A DNA stretch of 64,000 nucleotides from Tolypeutes matacus (taxonomy: Eukaryota; Chordata; Mammalia; Cingulata; Chlamyphoridae), in assembly GCA_026826555.1 (NCBI GenBank), contig JAKSZT010000142.1, forward strand, positions 2,338,047-2,402,046, read 5' to 3'. A model generated the notes under the pieces. That model made no database searches and had not been told where the DNA came from. It saw nothing but the letters and a program-made list of their open reading frames with translations. Position numbers and translations under genes: made by a program. Shown here one piece after another: positions 1 through 11,430 of this stretch; the first letter of the stretch is position 1, and each line of letters opens with the position of its first letter.

Positions 1-1210
1 GAAAATCAAATATCATAGAAGCTCATAAACTGAAAGATTGTCAAACTCTTCAGGAGATTACACTAAAGTCTGAGAATACAAGCAGGGAATTCACATGAAT
101 TATATGTTTATGTCCATTTTCCAGCATTTTTCCATTTGGATACCTGCATCCAAAAACCATCATGCAAAGTAGTATCAAGTTAAATATTTACTATTCTCTG
201 TGAAGTCATTACCTACAACAGCAACCCTCAATACTAGCAAAGGGCTAAAGAATCATTTATTTTTGTACAGATGACATATACGTCCACATATTTCAATGCG
301 TCAAACCTGGTACTGATCAACAAAAACAACAAAAATATTTAAATGAAATTCATCTTTAATCCTTTTAAAACAAAATTTAGCAAAGTTGTTTTAAAACTAC
401 TGTCAGGTAGTAGTTTTCTTATATTATCCATCAAAAGGTTAAGCAACCAAAGATGTTTAAGAAGAAGCAGGGAGAAAAATAGTACTACAGCTTCTCTTGT
501 CTTCTGAAGCAACTTTGCTTTAAATGTTTTGTTTAAAAGCTCAATTGAAAAGTAGACTTTCATTGGTATTTTGTTGTTGTTTGGAAACACTTTTTATAAA
601 GAGTCTGAATATTCCCAAATGATGTTATCTGCCAAGAACTTCTGCTATTTGGCAGCAGAGTTCTGTGATCACATTATTCCAGGAGCTTATCATTGTACAA
701 AAATACCTCCCATAAGAATTCACATACTACAAACCTTTCCATATCTATTTAATTATCTACTAAACTATCCATTTACGTATATATTCACATTAATATAGAA
801 GGCCAAATATCATAATTTGATCAAAATGGTAGTGAAAATCCACCATAAAATCAATAAATCAATTTAATAATTACTAATTGTAAAGAAGCAATCACATCCT
901 GATTAAACAGTAATTTGAAATAGCCCTGATTCTCAAACATTGTGAGCAGAGTTATTACTTCAGGTAAAAAAATTTCCCATAAGCTTGATTTAATGTGAGA
1001 TACAATGTAATTTTCTGTTGGAAATCATTTTTAATTTTCTGAATTAACCCTGATGCATATTAATTTTATGTACACATACACTGACACAAATACTTAAATT
1101 TTATAAAATTAACATTTACTTTTCAAATTAAACAAGTTCGTTGTAGCTAAGAGAAGTAACAAGTCCCTTAAACAAAGATATCCAGATTTGATCACCTAGA
1201 ATGATATTTT
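1..1210. other. AT-rich DNA, no feature recognised
   Basis: No coding similarity, RNA gene or recognisable repeat was seen here on either strand. The short open frames are AT-rich, lack any known motif and are taken as chance. Confidence 0.5.
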
Positions 1211-1211
1211 A

Positions 1212-1405
1212 ATGACTAATCTTTATTGAACACTTATTATATGCTTTGTAAGAATTATTTCCTTTATATCTCAAATAACCCTATGATGTAATATAGGTAC
1301 CTTTATTATTTCCTTTAAGAAGTAGAAACCGAGGCCAAGAAATGATAAGTATCTTACCCACAGTTACATCACTAATAACTGTAAAACTATCATTAAATAC
1401 TAGAG
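1212..1405 (-). repeat. MIR SINE, old
   Basis: Seen: on the plus strand a 'tttattgaacacttattatatgc' -like start, then 'ccctatgatgtaatatagg', then 'gtagaaaccgaggccaag' and a 'cttacccacagttaca' -like end. This is the reverse complement of the MIR consensus, which reads 'ctcagtttcctcatctg' in sense. The copy is heavily diverged, as expected of this mammal-wide family. Boundaries are approximate. Confidence 0.75.
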
Positions 1406-2020
1406 TCTATGACCTTTACCCCTTCACTCAAGGGTGCATCGAGATTCTGCAGGGACTAAAGCTTATGAAACCCAAGAGGACTTTTTTTTTAAGAAAACAA
1501 AATCAAAATTATGAACAAAATATTGCTAGGACCCATTCCAGGACATTGGAGGACACTTGTCCAAAAGAGGGTTTCTGAAACTTAAGCTTCACTAGCTTCA
1601 CGGTAAAGTCACCATCATTATACCTTTTAGCATTCTGAAATTTTCCTTGAGTGTTTTTGGAAGCATATATCATTTAAATTTTACATTGCCTTTCTGTATA
1701 CTCAATTCCTTCACATATTACATTTTACATTTTATCTGTTTTCATCTGGATGTGATTTTTAGTAGTTGTTTTTCTTTCCCTGCATTCAATTGTTCTGCTT
1801 ATTTTAAGACCATTCATCAGTTCATTTCATGTTTCATACAATTTTAAGATGCTCATAAATTTGTTATTGCCAAGCTTCATGGCTACCCAAACATTCAAAG
1901 GGAGATGAAGGTACTTGGCATCCTAGTCTTGCAAATCCTGCATATCCCAGCACACCCTCACTTTTGTTATTGGGAATGGTACAGACTATTTAAAGCTATC
2001 TTCGACCTGATATGTTTATC
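1406..2020. other. No feature recognised
   Basis: AT-rich DNA with a T-rich stretch near 1640-1830. No gene or repeat family could be assigned. Confidence 0.45.
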
Positions 2021-2025
2021 TATAC

Positions 2026-2386
2026 CAGGGGTTCTTAATGTTTTTTGTTCCACGGACCCCTTCGTCAGTCAGGTGAAACACACGTAGCCCTTCTCAGAAA
2101 TTAGCGGCAGATAGTTTTATGACAATCAACTAACATCGAGTCTAACAACTACTGTAATTTCAAGGTATGGCTGAGCATTAGTGATTTTTCGAGATCTGCA
2201 ACAACTGCAATGTGATATGAAATCAATACTACTGTAATTTATTGCATATATTCATAAGTGAAGGAAAATGATAGATTCAGTTAGAGGTCATAGAAAATAA
2301 AGATAATAAGTTGATTTTTTTCAATTCAAGCTCACAGACCCCCTGAAATCTTTCCGTGGAACCCCGTGGACTGCTCGTTAAGAAAG
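2026..2386. mobile_element. hAT-Charlie-like non-autonomous DNA transposon
   Basis: The segment opens with 'caggggttcttaatg' followed by 'ccacggaccccttcg'. It closes with 'cacagaccccctgaaat' and 'gtggactgctcgttaagaa'. The two ends are imperfect inverted copies of the 'caggggttcttaacc...ggtccatggac' terminus typical of Charlie-group hAT elements. The interior has no coding potential, so this is a MITE-like internal-deletion copy. The exact family and any 8-bp target duplication were not resolved. Confidence 0.65.
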
Positions 2387-2389
2387 ACA

Positions 2390-4540
2390 TGGAGGTAAGA
2401 CAATCCACCAATAGCATCCAATTAATATGTAAGTGTTTATATAATATGTATAGTGATCTTGGATAATGACTCCCCATGTTGAGTCACCAGAGAAGGTGGT
2501 AGGTAGTTCCATTTATTTATAGAAGTTCTCCAGATGCTGTCCTCAATTCATTTCATTCTCAGATGTAGAGCCTGCCTTACAGAGTCTTTACTGATCAGTT
2601 ACACCTTTGAGTTTTTTTGTGAAAATTAATGTGAGTGGTAGAATTCTCCAAAAAATTTCTGAAGATTGGTGATATTCCTTTAAATAAACACTTCATTTTT
2701 ATACTGAAAAAAAGTTGATTTTTGAAATTATTTCCCAGACAAATAAACATATCATTTGAAATATTTTTTTAGTTATTTCTAAAACCAAATAAAGTATTTC
2801 CTACATAAATGATTCTCCATGTATTTGCACATTTAACAGCAACAGGGATAGAGGAAGTTCACAAACACAACCTAAATATGTTCATTTGTATCTCTATTTC
2901 AGATAAAATTGTACAATTGATTTGATGATTTGTTTCTCATGTTAATACTGTAAATACTTTTATCCAACAATTTCGTACCTTCCTAGGTTTCAAACATAAT
3001 ACCCCACACTTCTAAACTGTAAAGTTGTTTCCTTATTTCTTGAATACATTAAAGAAGAAGAAAAAAGAAGAAGAAAAAAAAAAGCACTGATCAAGGAAAA
3101 AAAAAAACATTCACTTTCTCATTTGGCTTAAAATAAATTTTAAATATTTCCTTTTCTTAACTTGTCTCTCATTAATGATAATTACTGCATATCTATTCTT
3201 GGTTTTCTCCATTTATTTTGATGCCTGAAAATAATAATCACTTTATATTTGTCAAATATTGTGGTGGCAACAGATTGCTCCTTTTGTGATTGCAAGTTGG
3301 ATCATATACTAGACACTATATTTCATAAACATCATTTAGCAATTTACAAATAATAATTCTTTAATAATTTCTATCACTTAAGGGAGATGATTTGCAAAGC
3401 ATGGTTCCCTGAAGAATTATTTATCATAGCCGGCAATGCTTGCAATTCCAGTACTTACCAGCAGATGGTAGTTATACCTTTTGTACCTTAAGCTGATATT
3501 GAACCTAATATTCTTATTTAAAACATTTTTATGCATAAACATGCTTATTACATTGATGTTATATTACTAAGCGAATATTTCTTATTTTTTCATCAGTATA
3601 TTAAAAGCAAAATGTAATTTTACCAAAATCTAACCTAATATAACACTTTTAAAAGAAAGCATAAGCTTTCCACAAATTAAATTATTATAAACAGTACCTT
3701 TTAATTTAATTCTAGTTTTAATTTCCCAGGCAATAAGCTACCAAAGTGTAAATACAAAAAAAAAAGTGTATGGATTTGCACCTCAAATCACAATGTTTCC
3801 TATTTTGGAGAATTCTCTAGCCTCTCTACTCACTCTGCATTATCAGGAGTTAACACGGCTGAATTGTTCTGCTTGTTAGCTAAGAGTTAGTGGTAGAGAC
3901 TCCTCTACTTACTGCATATTCTTTGAACCTCATCAACATTTGTAATGAAGCATAATCCAGGGCTTTCTTAAATAGAAGAGATCACAAATATGTTTAAAGT
4001 TTAAGTAGGAGAGGCATGTATATAGAAAAATTACTGACCAGTCAGACTGACCTCCAACAGCAGTATGGAGTTTCTAAGTCTTATCGAAATATTACTAATT
4101 TGTCATAATGTAGGGGCAACTGTCTGCGTAACTCAGTTGTTAGCTGTATGTAAATGTATTCATCTCCTATTTCTCCCAATATTTATGTTTCCTCTTCTAA
4201 TTCATTTTTCCTCCTTTCCAATTAATAGGATATTAATACCAAATCTCCTAATTGCACTGGTCACTTCTGGCATTTTTACAGATAGTCTTTGCATCTAGAA
4301 GAAATTATTCCTGTCAGACTGACCTTCTGAAATTTAAATTTATTTTAAGTAGACAAGGTAAATGTATTATTACAAACACATTTAACTTGTGCTGCCACAA
4401 ATTCTTAGCAATAGCAATTTGATAATAACTCCAAAAATAAGAGCCTAACACAGCATTGTGACCTATGCTCTGTAAAGAAACACTGCAGCACTTAATGCCT
4501 AGGAAGTTAAAACTTGAAGTTCATAGAATTAGCATTAAAA
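2390..4540. other. AT-rich intergenic DNA downstream of the intact OR
   Basis: No gene or confident repeat was seen. It includes an A-rich purine tract at about 3051-3105 and another A-run near 3757-3768. It lies on the 3' side of the minus-strand receptor gene, so it may hold that gene's 3' UTR and polyadenylation site. Several AATAAA-like hexamers occur on the minus strand, but none can be chosen. Confidence 0.4.
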
Positions 4541-5494
4541 CTAAAAATAAAGAGAAGGGGTTGCCTTGTTAGAATTTAGAAACCTATTCTTCAATTTCCT
4601 CATAGCTGTCTTCATTTCTTGATTCCTCAAGGTATAGACTATTGGGTTAAGAATGGGAGTAAAGATGGTATAAAACACAGACAGGATCTTGTCTGCCAGG
4701 AAGCTGCTCAGTGGCCACATGTAGATGAAGATGCATGGCCCAAAGAACATGAAGACAACAATGAAATGAGCTGTGCAGGTAGAAAGTGCCTTAGAGGATC
4801 CCTTTGAAGAATGATGCTTGATAGTAAGCAGGACAATAACATAGGAATTGAATAAAAGAATAAAGCAGGACAAGGCAATTATGCCACTTGTTGAGATCAT
4901 AAAGAGGCCCAGAACATAAGTATCCATGCAAGCCAGCTGGAAAACCACAGGAAGGTCACAGAAAAAACTGTCTACCTTGTTGGAAGCACAGAATGGCAAT
5001 GTGAGAGCAAATATGACCTGGCTCATTGAATGCATGACTCCCACCACCCAAGAGACCACCACGAAAGCAGCACACACTCGGGGACTTATGATTGAAACAT
5101 AGCGGAGGGGCTTGCATATTGCAATATACCTATCAAAAGACATAACCATGAGTAAAATAATCTCAGTACCAGTGAAAAGGTGTAGAAAAAATATCTGGGT
5201 TATGCAGTCATCAAAGGAGATGGTTTTATGTCTGGTGAGGTAGTCTGTAATCATCTTGGGGGTGGCAAAGGAAGCAAGAGACATATCGATAATGGAAAGA
5301 TTGGTGAGCAGGAAATACATAGGGGAGTGTAGGTGAGAGTCTGCTATAACTGCAATGACTATGACACTATTACCCACCATTGTTGCCACATAAAACAATG
5401 AAAAGACCACGAAGAAAAATGTCTGTAGCTTCCAGGAGTTAGAAAGTCCTAGCAAAACAAACTCAGACACAGTTGACTTATTGGTCATATCCAT
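4541..5494 (-). CDS. Olfactory receptor, family 4, OR4K-like (intact)
   Basis: This encodes an odorant-binding class A GPCR of the olfactory cilia membrane, coupled by family knowledge to Golf and cAMP. The reading frame is open for 317 residues, the normal OR length. Seen, in residues from the chosen start: sequon NKS at 5-7, GN at 41-42 in TM1, LHSPMYFLL at 55-63, conserved Cys97 before TM3, DRY at 121-123 within SFDRYIAICKPL, ECL2 cysteines near 169, 179 and 189, KALSTCTAH at 235-243 at the TM6 entry, and NPIVY at 283-287 in TM7. The frame opens 16 codons earlier at 5542, but those codons translate a polypyrimidine tract and splice acceptor. MDMTNKS at 5494 is therefore the likely start. 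The EFVLLGLSNSW and FATPKM motifs place it in family 4, closest to OR4K; the orthologue is not resolved. It is the only undamaged OR in the window. Confidence 0.93.
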   Translation of the reverse strand: MDMTNKSTVSEFVLLGLSNSWKLQTFFFVVFSLFYVATMVGNSVIVIAVIADSHLHSPMYFLLTNLSIIDMSLASFATPKMITDYLTRHKTISFDDCITQIFFLHLFTGTEIILLMVMSFDRYIAICKPLRYVSIISPRVCAAFVVVSWVVGVMHSMSQVIFALTLPFCASNKVDSFFCDLPVVFQLACMDTYVLGLFMISTSGIIALSCFILLFNSYVIVLLTIKHHSSKGSSKALSTCTAHFIVVFMFFGPCIFIYMWPLSSFLADKILSVFYTIFTPILNPIVYTLRNQEMKTAMRKLKNRFLNSNKATPSLYF

Positions 5495-5516
5495 TGCCTT
5501 AATTGATAGGTGGAAG

Positions 5517-5545
5517 CCTGTATCAAAGAAAAAAAAAATCAAAAG
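5517..5545 (-). promoter_or_regulatory. Splice acceptor of the OR coding exon
   Basis: Read on the minus strand, a run of T and C ends in 'gatacag' with the AG at 5519-5518. The exon would begin at 5517, 23 bp before the ATG. OR genes usually have a non-coding first exon spliced just upstream of the coding exon, so the site fits. Transcription was not testable. Confidence 0.65.
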
Positions 5546-6120
5546 AATGTATGATTCTATGGAAGCAAAAGCTCCAATTTCAAGAGTTTACCTTTCCTGA
5601 AAGAATAATGAATAATAGTCTGGTTTTCTCTTACAATCCATTATGTGGCCATGTGTTGTCTAGTGTCCCTGTATAGGAGATAAGGACTTTAATCAAGGAC
5701 CTTTTATTAATAATATCAACTTAAATAATTGTTTCCTGTTTACTAGAACCAAGCATATGAATGTTAAGATCCCCATGCTATGTTCATGCTATGATCAGAC
5801 AGTTCTTTGACTATATATCATTTCATTTCTGTTTGGAAATTGTTCTGCTTCAAGCAAAAATTCACATTTTAATTCAGTTGATAGTGGTTTACAAGACAAT
5901 GCTATGTTTACCAATCTAAGTCATAAATCTGAAAAAGTTGTCAATATGGTTCCACTGAACAGCTTATTCCATGAAGAACTTCATCAGGGTTCAGAACAGT
6001 TTTTTTTTTTTTAAGATAAGTTATCTTTTTAAAGTTACTCTTTTTATGGCATTCAGATCACATTGTACTCCATTTTGTTACAATTAGGTTTAAATAATAT
6101 TCCAAGATTAAGTAAATAAA
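5546..6120. other. No feature recognised
   Basis: AT-rich DNA upstream of the intact receptor, with a T-run at 6000-6012. The OR promoter and first exon would be expected on this side, but no olfactory Olf/EBF or homeodomain site was called with confidence. Confidence 0.4.
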
Positions 6121-6129
6121 AACATGATC

Positions 6130-6530
6130 TTTATCAACTCAGTATAGTTAGTAAATGGGTGTAATTAATTAATGAGATGCTATAGCATCAACATTTAAAG
6201 ATGGGATGGTGGTGATTGTAGCACAATATTGTGAACACAATGACAGTACTGAAATATATGTCTGAATATGACTGAAAGGGGAAATGTTAGACTGCATAAA
6301 TGGTAACAGAATAAATGAAAAAATATCCTTGCAACTGCACTACATAAACAGTGAACCCTAAGTTAAATCATGGCCTTTAATTAATAGTACAATTATAAAA
6401 TGTGCTATCATCAATTGTAACAAATGTTCCACACCAGTGCAAGCTGTTGTTGGTTGGTTGGTGTATGGGAATTCTGTATTTCATTCATGATGTTCTGTAA
6501 GCCCTCAACGTCTCTAATAAAGGGAAAAAA
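6130..6530 (+). repeat. L1 3' UTR fragment
   Basis: Contains 'gggatggtggtgattgtagc', 'ctgaaatatatgtctgaat' and 'tgtaacaaatgttccacac', then a 'tatgggaattctgtat' -like end. The last parts match the 3' ends of the L1 copies at 18.6-18.7 kb and 26.7-26.9 kb in order and strand. It is a short 5'-truncated L1 remnant. Confidence 0.6.
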
Positions 6531-9265
6531 ATCTTGAAGATGGATTTTAGGTTGAAAGTTTGCTTTCCTTACTAGGCACGTTGAAGTTTCTTGTCAAATA
6601 CCTCAATATAATAGAAGCTCTAACAACCAAAGTACTGAATAAAATAGAAAAATCAACACAATAAAAGTTTTAATCATAGTTTATATTCTGTTTAAGAAGA
6701 CATCATGACATTACATTACAAACAAACCAAATTGCTTTAGTGACTTAGTCCGTAATAACTGTACATAATCATTCCTTAGTGTGGCTTTGAAACAATCAAG
6801 AACTATGAGTAAATCTGGTCATTTCAGGAAGGGGCATTGTCAAGGGAATAAAAGTCACAATAATTTTGTGCCTCATGTACAAAAAATACAAATTGTTTAC
6901 CAGCATTTTGCTTTTAGCTGGATTGTTCTAGTGTATATGCATTCATAGGCTTAGTTTCCTTTATGAAAATTTATCTTTCCTAGTCTTTCTACCCCTCTCG
7001 TTTGGTTTGAAAGGAATTATAGGTATTAGAGATTGCACAGAAACGCCATGTTTAAGTCATAGATATTAAAATAAAGTAACACTTTCTTTTTTAGTACTAA
7101 AAGGCAAGGATTGGGATCATATCATCCTGAACTGATTTACCAATGTACCTATCTACTTAGTATTATTGTCTATATGACCTTAAAGATAATACCTTATATT
7201 TAGTAAGCACTTTGTGCCAATAATGCATTTTGTATGTGTATAGTCATTTATAATTTATCCACAGGGATATCCTTACTGAAAGAGCAAATAGGTTTCATGT
7301 AAAAATGATGTCATATATAAGTGGCATGGGCTTTTAAGTAACATTACAGTGAGATGTCAATAAGTGGCTATAGAATTTCTGTAAATTTCCAGAACTGGAA
7401 ACATATCCACATATAAAAGTTATCTGGTTGAAACCTAGTAGAAACATTGTAAATTCATTTATGTGATGCTCATTCAGTGGAAGAGAACTGATTCATTGTC
7501 AAAGTTTACTACACACTGTATCTGTAAGTTTGGGGAAATTTATTTGACTTCTGATTTCCATACTTTTATCTTTATAATATAAGATTGCTCTTCCTATAAA
7601 TATTTATAGTTCTATAAATATGTGATATGCCCTTATCTCTTAAACGATATATCACATCATTTTTATGAGAAAGAAGTGCTAATTAAAGATCAACCTCTTT
7701 AGTTCCACCCTTATTTGAATTTTCCCGTCATACCCACCAATATAAGCAACTGTTACATTGATCTCAGGTCTATGGAATAAAGGTTAGATAAGAGTGGTAA
7801 GGACAGATATTTAAAATCGTTCAGTGAAAATCATTTGAAAATGACCTTTCTTACTAGATCTGTAGCAGAATCAGGCCTTGAGAGTATTCATAGAGGGAGG
7901 TAGGTTTCTGCAGGAGAACATACAGGCTGTAATTATAAATATAAATATATAACCTAGTTGCATCATTAGCTGTTTTTGCAACTGTGGATAAAATCGATGT
8001 AGGGAATTGGGAATTGACCAAGAAATAATCTTGCAATGGGATTTGTTAAACAACAAAGATGGTATTATTGGGTTCCCAAAAGGAAGATACTTCAAGAGCC
8101 TTATGGGAATTTAAAATGAGTATTTTCATGTGGACCTGAGAGACTGAGGGAATGGAAGTTGAGAACGTCATCATTTCAATCAGCAGGAGGAAATATCACG
8201 TAAACCAATTTTAATAAGCATTCTTGATTATTGAACTCTGTACAAGATAATAAAATCTATAACATGTTGCTCCACTTCAAGTAATTTGTAGTTTCTTTGC
8301 AAATATTCGTCACCCATACATAAAATAATTGGTGAAAAATACTAGAGCTCAAAGAATTTTCAGAGATCATGAGTGAATGAGCTCAAAAGAAAGGAAAACC
8401 TATAATGTGCTAAAGTGACCCACCGATGTGCTATTGCAGGAGATATGTCATAAACTTGAGCTAGAATGGAAACTAAAATTTTAATCAGTAGGAAAAATTA
8501 ATATGGGGGCATGGTAGAATGGCAGAGCAACAAAGGCATAAAGGAAGGGATTTAAGAAATACTTTCTCAATGAAAGTTAAAAGTTACTTTGCAGATTAAA
8601 AAAACTTACTTGAAGTGGAGCAAAATACTCAGTTTTGGATTCAGAAAAACAGGAAAGTCTTTCATTCTAAAATATTCAAATTAACATAAAAGACAACAAG
8701 TAGCCATTGTAAGATCCTAGCTAAGTTTATGATAATTTGACAGGAATATTTTTGGAGAATTTATCCAGATGGTTTGGCAGAGAAGGAAATTTAAGACAGG
8801 ATATTATTAGATAAAGTAAGCCTAAGGAGGTGATCTTGGCTAGTATACTACTAGCAGTATGAACATGGTTGTGATTAATAAAATAGGAATTCCAAATAGC
8901 TTTATCATTATGACTCCTTATATTTATTGAATAATAACAATATTATTATTATCCACTGGAAGTCTGTTAGATTGCATCTCTGGGTTCAAAATTTGCTGCC
9001 TTTTCTTCCTGGCTCAACCTTCAGGGACCCTCTCCAGCTGTGGAATGCGCATAAATACCAGTTTATTTATAATGGCCATATATATGTGACTTGCTTTCTT
9101 CAATGTGTTGTGATTCTACCATTGATTTTTTTCGATCTGCCTGAGTGCCAGGATAAATAAAATAAAGATAAAGACAGAAACTATTCTAGAAAGAAAAAAT
9201 ACTGTTAAGAAGTCATTTATCTCCTAATTGTCTATACACTGAACATCATGTTAAACAATATTCCA
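6531..9265. other. Unique-looking AT-rich DNA, one possible MIR
   Basis: No gene was recognised. A MIR-like segment on the minus strand may lie at about 7185-7270 ('tagtaagcactttgtgcc'). Other short open frames have no recognisable motif. Confidence 0.4.
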
Positions 9266-9269
9266 TTAG

Positions 9270-10243
9270 GCATCTTTTTTTAGAAATTGATTAATTGTAA
9301 AATTTATATGGACTTTAAAAGGCCCTAAAATAATTAAAACAAATTGATAAAAGAAGAAGAAATTTGTAAGCCTCACACTACATGTTTTCAATACTTAATA
9401 TAAAACCATAATAATCAATATACTGTGTTGTTGGCCTAAGGGTAGACAAATGGATTGAAGTAACAGAATGGAAGTTCACACATATATGATAATTGCTTTT
9501 CAACAAAGCTGCCAAAATAATTCACTGGGAAAGAATAGTCTTATAATGGTGCTCAAACAATTGAATACACATATGTCATCACTCTGTAGAAATAGATGAT
9601 AGACAGATGGATGTATGAAAAGAACCTCAACCTTTCTCTCACATCTTATACAAAAATTAATTTGAAATGGATATAGACCAAAACATAAGAGCTAAAGATA
9701 TTAAAGTCCTAGAATAAAACATAGGAGAAAGTCTTTAATCCTTAGAGTTAGGCCAAAAGACAAAACAAGAATAAAAGTTTAAAAATTGATAACTTGGAAT
9801 AAATCAAAATTTAAAATTTCTACATTTCATAAAGATACTGTTAGGTAAATGAAAAGGTGGAGAAAATATTTATATATATATAGAGTAGATTGCAATAGGA
9901 AATCTCTTACATTGCTGTTGGTAATGCATTTTGGAAAGCACCTTGGCAATTTCATGTAAAGTGAAACAGGATGACTTTATAGCCTAGTAATAATGCTCTT
10001 AGGTATTTATCTAAAGGAAATCACTGCAAAGGTCGACACAAAGAACTATGCACGAATAGTCATAGAATCTTTATTCATAATACCTCAAAAGTAGAGCAAA
10101 TAAAAACAAAAACAAATGTCCATCAACTGGTGGATGAATCATTGCTGCATATCTATATAATGAAATAAAACTCATCTATTATAAGGAACAAAGTACTGAT
10201 ACATGCACAAACAAAAATTAATCTCACTAAATTTATGCTAATT
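9270..10243 (+). repeat. Old L1: 3' part of ORF2 and 3' UTR
   Basis: Plus-strand L1 ORF2 tail, recognisable from the segments around 'ataatcaatatactgtgtt', 'gaatggaagttcacac', 'tcttatacaaaaattaat', 'ttgctgttggtaatgc' and 'caaatgtccatcaactgg'. No open frame remains. It is broken by a MER5A insertion and resumes at 10463. Confidence 0.8.
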
Positions 10244-10462
10244 AAGGTTTCACATTCTCAGCACTATTGACGTTTATACCAGATAAATCTTCATTTTAGG
10301 GGGTTTTCTTGTGCATTGTAAAATTTTGTGCAGCAAATTTGGCCTCTAACCACTACATGCTAATAATACCCCACTGCCTGAATCATGACAATGAAAAATG
10401 TCTCCAAGCACGCCAAATGTCCTATGGGTGCAAAATACCCTAAATTGAGAACTACTAGGATA
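10244..10462 (-). mobile_element. MER5A hAT-Charlie DNA element
   Basis: Seen on plus: 'ctcagcactattgacgttt', 'ttgtgcattgtaaaatttt', 'tggcctctaaccactacatg', 'aaaaatgtctccaagcacg' and 'ttgagaactacta'. These are, in order, the reverse complement of the MER5A consensus, including its terminal 'ggttctcaa'. It is a non-autonomous eutherian hAT element with no coding capacity. Its ends sit inside an old L1. Confidence 0.88.
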
Positions 10463-10600
10463 AATTAAAATATTCAGACACAAAAGGCTCCATACTGTAT
10501 GGATTAATTTATCTTAAATTTTTTAAAAGGAAAAATTGTCCTGATCAGTGGTTTTCAGGGTTCAAGGTTCGAGGTGAGAGAAATTATGTTAAGTATGAGA
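10463..10600 (+). repeat. Continuation of the old L1 3' UTR
   Basis: 'cagacacaaaaggctccata' and 'gatcagtggttttcagg' match the L1M 3' UTR that follows the piece ending at 10243. The MER5A therefore landed within one L1 copy. The boundary with L1-A downstream is fuzzy. Confidence 0.55.
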
Positions 10601-10809
10601 GGGGAGGCTTTGGGGCATCGATCTGGAGGGAACTGGACAGAGATAAAAAGCCCAAGGTAAAACCATGAGTTTCTCCCCTGGTGGCTGGAAACAGTAAGTG
10701 GCTAAGCTCCACCCTCAAAACAAAAAGCTGCTGTGAAGCCCCTGACTCCCACTAGCTAGGGAGCGACCTCCAGGAATAAGAGGGCTCTGGTGAAGGGTGG
10801 AGAAAGGTT

Positions 10810-11350
10810 TCTTTTCTGTGGGCTTGGATACCTGGACCTCCTTTGAACTTTAGGGAGGTTACCAGCTGGCAAGAGGTGGCTCTGGGAAGAGGGGAGAGGC
10901 AAATCTGCTAACGCAGCCTGATTTACCTAGCTGACCTGGGAGAGAGGAACCTGTACTGGGGGAAGGCAGAGTCAGGCAATTGACTACTCCAGTGCTGAAA
11001 ACTATCAAAATTCCAACTCCCTTAAGGAGACAACAGTAATAAGTAATTTAGTAATAAGCCTATTTAGGGTCCCGTTGGAGGAGGGGAAGGTCTGGAAGAG
11101 GGTTGAGAGTCATTTCTGTGCAGTGAGTTCAGATACCAGGGTCCCATTTGAATTTCAGAAGGGAACTCAACCTGCCCAGGAGAGGCGGGGGGGACTCTGA
11201 TCACAGAGACGAACACATCCTGCTGCCCTGGGAGAGAAAACAATAAGAATAAAAAGGAGTCAGGCTTCTAATCAGCAGGAATTTAATTCAACTGCACATA
11301 GTCAAACCTACCCTAGGGAAAGTGACTGGACAGCTCTCAAGCTAACTGGC
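10810..11350 (+). repeat. Two degenerate 5' UTR modules of L1-A
   Basis: Two stretches beginning at about 10810 and 11110 share 'tttctgtg', then 'gatacc(t/a)gg', then 'tttgaa(c)ttt' in the same order, about 300 bp apart. L1-B has a related pair built around 'ggctgcctgga' at 36264 and 36501. This looks like the monomeric promoter arrays known from some rodent L1s, but the copies are diverged and only two are clear. Confidence 0.45.
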
Positions 11351-11357
11351 CCAACAA

Positions 11358-11430
11358 GAAAGTTTAGCTTAGTGGAGGAGTCTCCGATTTAAATATATAA
11401 GGTCGCTGGTTTGATTCCTGGCTCTCCTTA
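11358..11430 (+). pseudogene. tRNA-Tyr-derived pseudogene in the L1-A 5' UTR
   Basis: The B box 'ggtttgattcc' at 11408-11418 and preceding 'aaggtcgct' match the 3' half of tRNA-Tyr, whose end reads aggtcgctggttcgattcc. An A-box-like 'tagcttagtgga' lies at 11365-11376. The anticodon arm is degraded ('gatttaaat'), the acceptor stem does not pair, and there is no intron, unlike nuclear tRNA-Tyr genes. It is probably a reverse-transcribed tRNA copy or a piece of a tRNA-Tyr SINE. L1-B lacks it. Confidence 0.55.
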
